Source of the DNA: Actinotalea alkalitolerans
GTDB lineage: Bacteria > Actinomycetota > Actinomycetes > Actinomycetales > Cellulomonadaceae
Assembly (NCBI RefSeq): GCF_023369855.1
Contig: NZ_JAMBPP010000004.1
Span: 62,001 to 126,000, forward strand
DNA: 64,000 bases
Direction: 5' to 3'
The first letter of the stretch is position 1. Each line of letters starts with the position of its first letter. The translations under genes were made by a program, and so were the position numbers. Shown here one piece after another: positions 59,686 through 64,000 of this stretch. The notes beneath the pieces were generated by a model. It was given only the letters and a program-made list of their open reading frames with translations. It made no database searches and was not told where the DNA came from.

Positions 59686-60183
59686 TCAGTCACGGCCGAT
59701 CGGCGCCACCCTCGCGCTGGTGAGGCGCACGAGGTCCTCTCCGGAGAGCTCGACGTCCAGGCCCCGGCGACCTCCCGAGACGAAGACCGTGTCGAAGAGC
59801 CACACGGTCTCGTCGACCACCGTGGGATGGGGATGGCGCTGACCCAGGGGCGAGATGCCGCCGACCACGTAGCCGGTCGCCCGCTCGGCCGCGGACCGCT
59901 CGGCCATGGTGGCCCTCTTGCCGCCCACCGCGTGGGCCAGTGCCTTGAGGTCGAGCGTGCCGGTGACCGGCACGACCGCCACCGTGAGCACGCCGTCGAC
60001 CACGGTCATCAGGGTCTTGAAGACCTGCTCCGCCGGGACGCCCAGCACGCCGGCCGCCTCCAGCCCGTAGCCGACGTCGTTGCTCGCGTCGTGGTCGTAC
60101 CGGTGCACGCTGTGCTCGACCCCCGCTGCCGCGAGAGCCACGAGTGCCGGCGTCGCCGAAGGGACCAGCTGTCTCCTGCCCAC
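59686..60183 (-). CDS. ybaK: Cys-tRNA(Pro) deacylase, YbaK/EbsC type
   Basis: The 165-residue protein has the YbaK fold with 'VFKTLMTVVDG' (conserved Lys), 'KRATMAE' and the 'GYVVGGISPLGQ' loop that binds the mischarged tRNA end. It frees cysteine or similar residues from wrongly charged tRNA(Pro). GTG start, with TAGGGT six bases upstream on the minus strand (leaderless). It is convergent with the YccF gene (8-base gap) and lies 32 bases downstream of the helicase gene on the same strand. Confidence 0.94.
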   Translation of the reverse strand: MGRRQLVPSATPALVALAAAGVEHSVHRYDHDASNDVGYGLEAAGVLGVPAEQVFKTLMTVVDGVLTVAVVPVTGTLDLKALAHAVGGKRATMAERSAAERATGYVVGGISPLGQRHPHPTVVDETVWLFDTVFVSGGRRGLDVELSGEDLVRLTSARVAPIGRD

Positions 60184-60215
60184 GGCAGAACCCTACGACG
60201 GGCCGACGCGACGGG

Positions 60216-62831
60216 TCAGAGCCGGCCCGCGCCGACGACCCGCAGCACCACGGTCCCCGCGGCGTCGCTCGCGGCCAGGTCGACCACCGCGTCGATGCGC
60301 CAGTCGTGGTCGCCGGCGGGGTCGTCGAGCACCTGCCGGACCTCCCAGACCTCGCCCGAGGCCAGCGCCCGCTCGGTCACCTGGTGCAACGCGGGTCCGC
60401 GGGCCGCCGGGCCGGTGCCGATATCGGTGTGGTCGTCGAAGTAGGGGTCGAGGGCGTCGGCCCACCGGTCGGTGTCCCAGGGGGCGTCGTCGGGGTCGAG
60501 GTCCCCCAGCGCCGCCAGGGCCCCCCAGCGCTCGCGGGCAGCGAGCTCGACCCGACGGAAGAGCGCGTTGCGGACCAGGACCCGGAAGGCGCGGCGGTTG
60601 GCGGTGATCGGCGGGGGTGCGTCGTCGGGCGTGTCCTGCCCTGCGGCGACCGCAGCCTCCAGGGCCTGCGGGTCAGCCAGGCGCTCCCACTCGTCCAGCA
60701 GGCTCGAGTCGGTTCCTCGGACCAGCTCGCCGAGCCACTCCACGAGGTCCTCGAGCTCCTCGTCGCGTCGTTCGGCCGGCACCGTCTGCCGCAGCGCACG
60801 GTAGGCGTCGGCGAGGTAGCGCAGCAGCACGCCCTCGGTGCGCTCCAGGCCGTAGAAGGACACGTACTCGGTGAAGGTCATCGCGCGCTCGTGCAGGTCG
60901 CGGACCACGGACTTGGGGGACAGCTCGTGGTCGGCGACCCACGGGTTGGTCTGCTTGTAGATCGCGAACGTGGCCTCGAGCACCTCCGCGAGCGGACGCG
61001 GGTAGGTGATGTCCTCGAGCGCCGCCATCCGCTCGTCGTAGTCGTAGCCCTCGGCCTTCATCGCACCGATCGCCTCGCCGCGGGCCTTCTTCTCCTGGGC
61101 GTAGAGGACCTGGCGGGGGTCGTCCAGGGTCGACTCGATGACCGACAGGACGTCCAGGGCGTACGACGGTGCCTCGCGGTCCAGGATGTCCAGGGCCGCG
61201 TAGGCGAAAGGGGACAACGCCTGGTTCAACGCGAAGTCGTGCGGGACGTCGACCGTGAGCCGCACGGTGCGTCCGTTGCCGTCCGGGCGGGGAACCCGCT
61301 CGACCACCCCGGCGGTGCGCAGCGACCGGTAGACGTTGACGGCCTGGCGCACGTGACGCCCGCGCGCCGCCTCGGGCTCGTGGTTGTCGGTGAGGAGGTG
61401 CGTCATCGCCTCGATCGGGTCGCCCGGTCGGGCCAGCACGTTGAGCACCATCGCGTGGCTCACCGCGAAGCTCGAGGTCAACGGCTCGGGAGGCGCGTCC
61501 CGCAGCCGCTCGAACGTCTTGTCGGTCCAGTTCACGGCACCCTCGGGCGCCTTCTTGCGAACGATCTTCTTGATCTTCTTGGGGTCGTCCCCGGCCTTGG
61601 CGAGCAGCTTGCGGTTCTCGATCACGTGGTCCGGGGCCATCACGATGACCTCGCCGACGGTGTCGAAGCCGGCTCGACCCGCGCGTCCGGCGATCTGGTG
61701 GAACTCCCGGGCCGAGAGGTGACGCATCCGCACCCCGTCGTACTTGACCAGGGAGGTCAGCACCACCGTGCGGATCGGGACGTTGATCCCCACCCCCAGC
61801 GTGTCGGTGCCGCAGACCACGGTCAGCAGACCCCGCTGGGTGAGCCGTTCGACGACCCGCCGGTACCGGGGCAGCATCCCGGCGTGATGGATCCCCACGC
61901 CGTGACGCAGCAGACGCGAGAGCGTCTTGCCGAACCCGGTGCCGAACCGGAACGCACCGAGCTCGTCGGCGATCTCGTCCCGACGGGTGCGCGAGGCGAC
62001 GGTCGTGGACAGCAGCGCCTGGGCCCGCTCGACAGCCGCGGCCTGGGTGAAGTGCACCAGGTACACCGGTGAGCGACGGGTCGAGACGAGCTCCTCGACC
62101 AGCTCGTGCAGGGGCTCCACCGCATAGCTGTAGGTCAACGGCACAGGGCGTTCGGTGTTGGTCACCGTCGCGACAGCACGACCGCTGCGGCGCTCGAGGT
62201 CCTCGGCGAAGAAGCCCACCTCGCCGAGGGTCGCGGACATCAGCAGGAACTGGGTCCGTGGCAGCTCCAGGAGCGGGACCTGCCACGCCCACCCGCGCTG
62301 CGGGTCGGCGTAGAAGTGGAACTCGTCCATGACGACCTGACCGACGGCGTCCACCCCCGGCACGGCGGGGTCGTCGACGTGGTCGGGCGCCTCGGCGGTG
62401 CCCTCACCGGTCCGCAGCGCGATGTTGGCCAGGATCTCGGCGGTGCAGCAGACGATCGGTGCACCGGGGTTGACGCTGCTGTCCCCGGTCATCATCCCGA
62501 CGTTGTGCGAGCCAAAGGCCGCGACCAGGGCGAAGAACTTCTCGCTCACCAGCGCCTTGAGCGGCGCGGTGTAGTAGGTGCGACGCCCCTGCGCCAGGGC
62601 GACGAAGTGCGCTGCGGTGGCGACCAGGGACTTCCCCGAGCCGGTGGGCGTGGAGAGGATCACGTGCGAGCCGGTCACGAGCTCGAGCAGCGCGTCCTGC
62701 TGCGCGGGGTACAGCTCGAGCCCCTGGTCCGCAGCCCAGCCGACGAAGGCCTCGTACAGCGAGTCCGGGTCGGGTCGTGCGGGGATGCGCTCGGCGAGGT
62801 TCCGGCTCGGGTCGATCGGCTGTGTGGTCAT
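60216..62831 (-). CDS. Ski2-like DEAD/DEAH-box helicase with C-terminal DUF3516-type domain
   Basis: The 871-residue protein has helicase motifs in order: 'STPTGSGKS' (I, about residue 59-67), 'TAPLKALVSEKF' (Ia), 'MDEFHFY' (II), 'LMSATLG' (III), 'HHAGMLPRYR', 'TDTLGVGINVP' (V) and 'QIAGRAGRAGFD' (VI). The region after residue 430 is a long helical domain that matches actinobacterial helicases of the Ski2/Mtr4-like type. It is likely to remodel RNA or RNA-protein complexes; the substrate is unknown. ATG at 62831 is chosen because GGGAGG lies nine bases upstream; an ATG 9 bases earlier abuts that site. The long open frame upstream is only a shadow. Confidence 0.9.
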   Translation of the reverse strand: MTTQPIDPSRNLAERIPARPDPDSLYEAFVGWAADQGLELYPAQQDALLELVTGSHVILSTPTGSGKSLVATAAHFVALAQGRRTYYTAPLKALVSEKFFALVAAFGSHNVGMMTGDSSVNPGAPIVCCTAEILANIALRTGEGTAEAPDHVDDPAVPGVDAVGQVVMDEFHFYADPQRGWAWQVPLLELPRTQFLLMSATLGEVGFFAEDLERRSGRAVATVTNTERPVPLTYSYAVEPLHELVEELVSTRRSPVYLVHFTQAAAVERAQALLSTTVASRTRRDEIADELGAFRFGTGFGKTLSRLLRHGVGIHHAGMLPRYRRVVERLTQRGLLTVVCGTDTLGVGINVPIRTVVLTSLVKYDGVRMRHLSAREFHQIAGRAGRAGFDTVGEVIVMAPDHVIENRKLLAKAGDDPKKIKKIVRKKAPEGAVNWTDKTFERLRDAPPEPLTSSFAVSHAMVLNVLARPGDPIEAMTHLLTDNHEPEAARGRHVRQAVNVYRSLRTAGVVERVPRPDGNGRTVRLTVDVPHDFALNQALSPFAYAALDILDREAPSYALDVLSVIESTLDDPRQVLYAQEKKARGEAIGAMKAEGYDYDERMAALEDITYPRPLAEVLEATFAIYKQTNPWVADHELSPKSVVRDLHERAMTFTEYVSFYGLERTEGVLLRYLADAYRALRQTVPAERRDEELEDLVEWLGELVRGTDSSLLDEWERLADPQALEAAVAAGQDTPDDAPPPITANRRAFRVLVRNALFRRVELAARERWGALAALGDLDPDDAPWDTDRWADALDPYFDDHTDIGTGPAARGPALHQVTERALASGEVWEVRQVLDDPAGDHDWRIDAVVDLAASDAAGTVVLRVVGAGRL

Positions 62832-62942
62832 CTCGGCCATCCTCCCAGGTCTGCCGGCCCGCGATCCCTTGATCGTGCCCGATGTCGGTCGATAGGTCGG
62901 CCGTGCCCGGTGGGTGCCGAACCACCAGAGGGGGACGAGCGG

Positions 62943-64000
62943 GTGCTCACGCACGACTGGGCGCGCAGCGGACGCTACGCGGTCGCCTTCACGGTGATGG
63001 TCGTCCTCGGCCGGCTGATGCGCACCGAGCCCGCGAGCCTGTCGTTGGTGTGGCCGGCGGCCGGTGTGGCCCTGATGTGGCTCACGGGCTCGGCCTCGCG
63101 CCGCGCCCGTCTCCTGGACGGCTCGCTGATGCTGGTCATCGCGACGGTCGCCGCCGTCGCGACCGGGGCGCCTGCCAGCACGGCCTTCGTCCTGTCCTCC
63201 TCGACCCTGGGCGGGGCAGCGTGCGCCGGGCTGGTCCACCGGCGTGGGCGTGAGGGTGCCCCGACCCTGGCCAGCGTCCAGGACGGCCTGCGGCTGCTGC
63301 TCGCCTCGCTCGTCGCCGGTCTGTCCAGCGCCCTGGTCGTGGCCGTGGCCTCGCTCGTGGTCCGGGACGTCGACCTGCTCGCCTACACGCTCCTGCTGGT
63401 CGTGCGCGCCGTGCTGGGCTCGCTGATCGTCGGTGCGGTCGTGCTGACCTGGCGCTCGGGTCGTCCACGGCGCGGGGCACGTCGGGGGTGGGCCGGCGAG
63501 GTGGTGCTCGAGGGAGCGGTCACGGCGGTGGTCCTCACGGCGATCTTCGCGGTGGCGGACGGCGTGCCGCTGGCCTTCGCCGCGATCCCGGTCACGCTGT
63601 GGGTCGCCCTCCGCTCGGACGTGCTGCGGTCGGCGGTGCACGTGACCGTGGCCGGGACCCTCGTCGTGGCGTTCACGCTGACCGGCTCGGGTCCCTTCCT
63701 CGACTGGCCGGTGACCACCGCCTTCCTGCTCGCCCAGGGCTTCATCGCCGTGGTGGCCCTGACCGGACTGGGGCTGGCCCTGGTCCAGGCCGAACGGCTC
63801 GCCGCCGCGCAGGACGCCCGCTCGGCGGCCGACCGGCTGCGGAGCACCATCGACAGCGCACTCATCGCTCACCTGACCGTGCACCGCACCCCCGCCGGGC
63901 CTGTGCTGGGCCGGGTGAACCCGGCGGCCACGACCTTCCTCCGACGCTCGGCGCACGAGCTGACCGGGCGGCCCTGGCTCGAGCTCGTCGCCCCCTCGCA
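62943..64000 (+). CDS. MASE1-type membrane sensor with PAS domain, N-terminal part (partial)
   Basis: The frame is open to the end of the window, giving 352 residues. Residues 1 to about 285 contain six to eight hydrophobic segments with 'PASLSLVWPAAGVALMWL', typical of the MASE1 sensory domain. A short helix ('LVQAERLAAAQDARSAADRL') leads to a PAS domain ('STIDSALIAHLTV', 'NPAATTFLRRSAHELTGR'). The output module is cut off; in MASE1 proteins it is a GGDEF/EAL pair or a histidine kinase. GTG start with an AGGGGG purine run seven to ten bases upstream; it diverges from the helicase gene. Confidence 0.8.
   Translation, partial: MLTHDWARSGRYAVAFTVMVVLGRLMRTEPASLSLVWPAAGVALMWLTGSASRRARLLDGSLMLVIATVAAVATGAPASTAFVLSSSTLGGAACAGLVHRRGREGAPTLASVQDGLRLLLASLVAGLSSALVVAVASLVVRDVDLLAYTLLLVVRAVLGSLIVGAVVLTWRSGRPRRGARRGWAGEVVLEGAVTAVVLTAIFAVADGVPLAFAAIPVTLWVALRSDVLRSAVHVTVAGTLVVAFTLTGSGPFLDWPVTTAFLLAQGFIAVVALTGLGLALVQAERLAAAQDARSAADRLRSTIDSALIAHLTVHRTPAGPVLGRVNPAATTFLRRSAHELTGRPWLELVAPS

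Noticed and set aside
62832-63956. N-terminal extension of the helicase frame by about 375 codons
   Set aside because: It is antisense to the MASE1/PAS gene, is His/Asp/Arg/Gly-rich, and the GGGAGG site supports the start at 62831.

Overview
This is a contiguous piece of a high-GC chromosome, densely packed with short gaps and many 1-4 base start/stop overlaps. Gene content points to an actinobacterium of the order Micrococcales, plausibly Cellulomonadaceae, Promicromonosporaceae or Sanguibacteraceae (inference). The pointers are the GlgE alpha-glucan pathway, a separate maltokinase, a TipA-type MerR regulator, a DivIVA/Scy-like coiled-coil protein, GTG starts and many apparently leaderless promoters. 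I see no rRNA, tRNA, insertion sequence, prophage, CRISPR array or defence system, so this is mostly core metabolism.

Layout. 1-6.2 kb: a CUT1 sugar ABC transporter (partial binding protein and two permeases) with a GH31 alpha-xylosidase and a GH1 beta-glucosidase, fitting uptake and trimming of xyloglucan-type oligosaccharides. 6.3-8.2 kb: a small Cys/His protein and two alpha/beta hydrolases. 8.3-11 kb (minus): a long hendecad-repeat coiled-coil protein and a small partner. 11.4-14.7 kb: a membrane protein, a lipoprotein and a cysteine-free thioredoxin/TPR protein. 14.8-24.8 kb (minus): glgX-glgE-treS-mak-glgB. 25-26.8 kb: etfB-etfA. 26.8-33.7 kb: a phosphotransferase-like protein, cysteine desulfurase, mnmA, a MetE-like protein and ligA. 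33.7-41.3 kb: a double GNAT protein, a conserved small protein, gatCAB, a second GNAT protein, two DUF202 membrane proteins and a 2-hydroxyacid dehydrogenase. 41.4-43.6 kb: a LacI regulator facing the remnant of a GH3 gene, and a TipAL-like regulator. 43.8-56.2 kb: a PCD-VOC fusion, then branched-chain amino acid genes ilvD, ilvBNC, leuB, ilvE and cimA, interrupted by a YihY membrane protein and an ASCH-domain protein. 56.2-64 kb: a xi-class GST, lipoate ligase, YggS, YccF, YbaK, a large Ski2-like helicase and the N-terminal part of a MASE1/PAS sensor.

How the genes work together. The glg cluster encodes the whole route from trehalose through maltose and maltose-1-phosphate to branched alpha-glucan, plus a debranching enzyme. 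The cysteine desulfurase probably supplies sulfur to MnmA for tRNA 2-thiouridine. GatCAB forms Gln-tRNA(Gln) and/or Asn-tRNA(Asn). CimA supplies 2-oxobutyrate for isoleucine without threonine, and IlvBNCDE and LeuB complete the Ile/Val/Leu routes.

The most interesting signals are regulatory. ilvB and cimA are each preceded by a nine-codon leader peptide and a Rho-independent terminator, the signature of transcription attenuation. Both leader peptides seem to start at the transcription start itself. The ilvB leader reads Leu-Val-Val-Leu; the cimA leader reads Ile-Thr-Leu-Ile-Ile, which matches the isoleucine-specific role of citramalate synthase. Other points are a LacI operator left beside a deleted GH3 glycosidase, and an internal ribosome-binding site in the tipA-like gene that would give a separate drug-binding protein. 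All calls come from reading the sequence alone; no database search or folding program was run.
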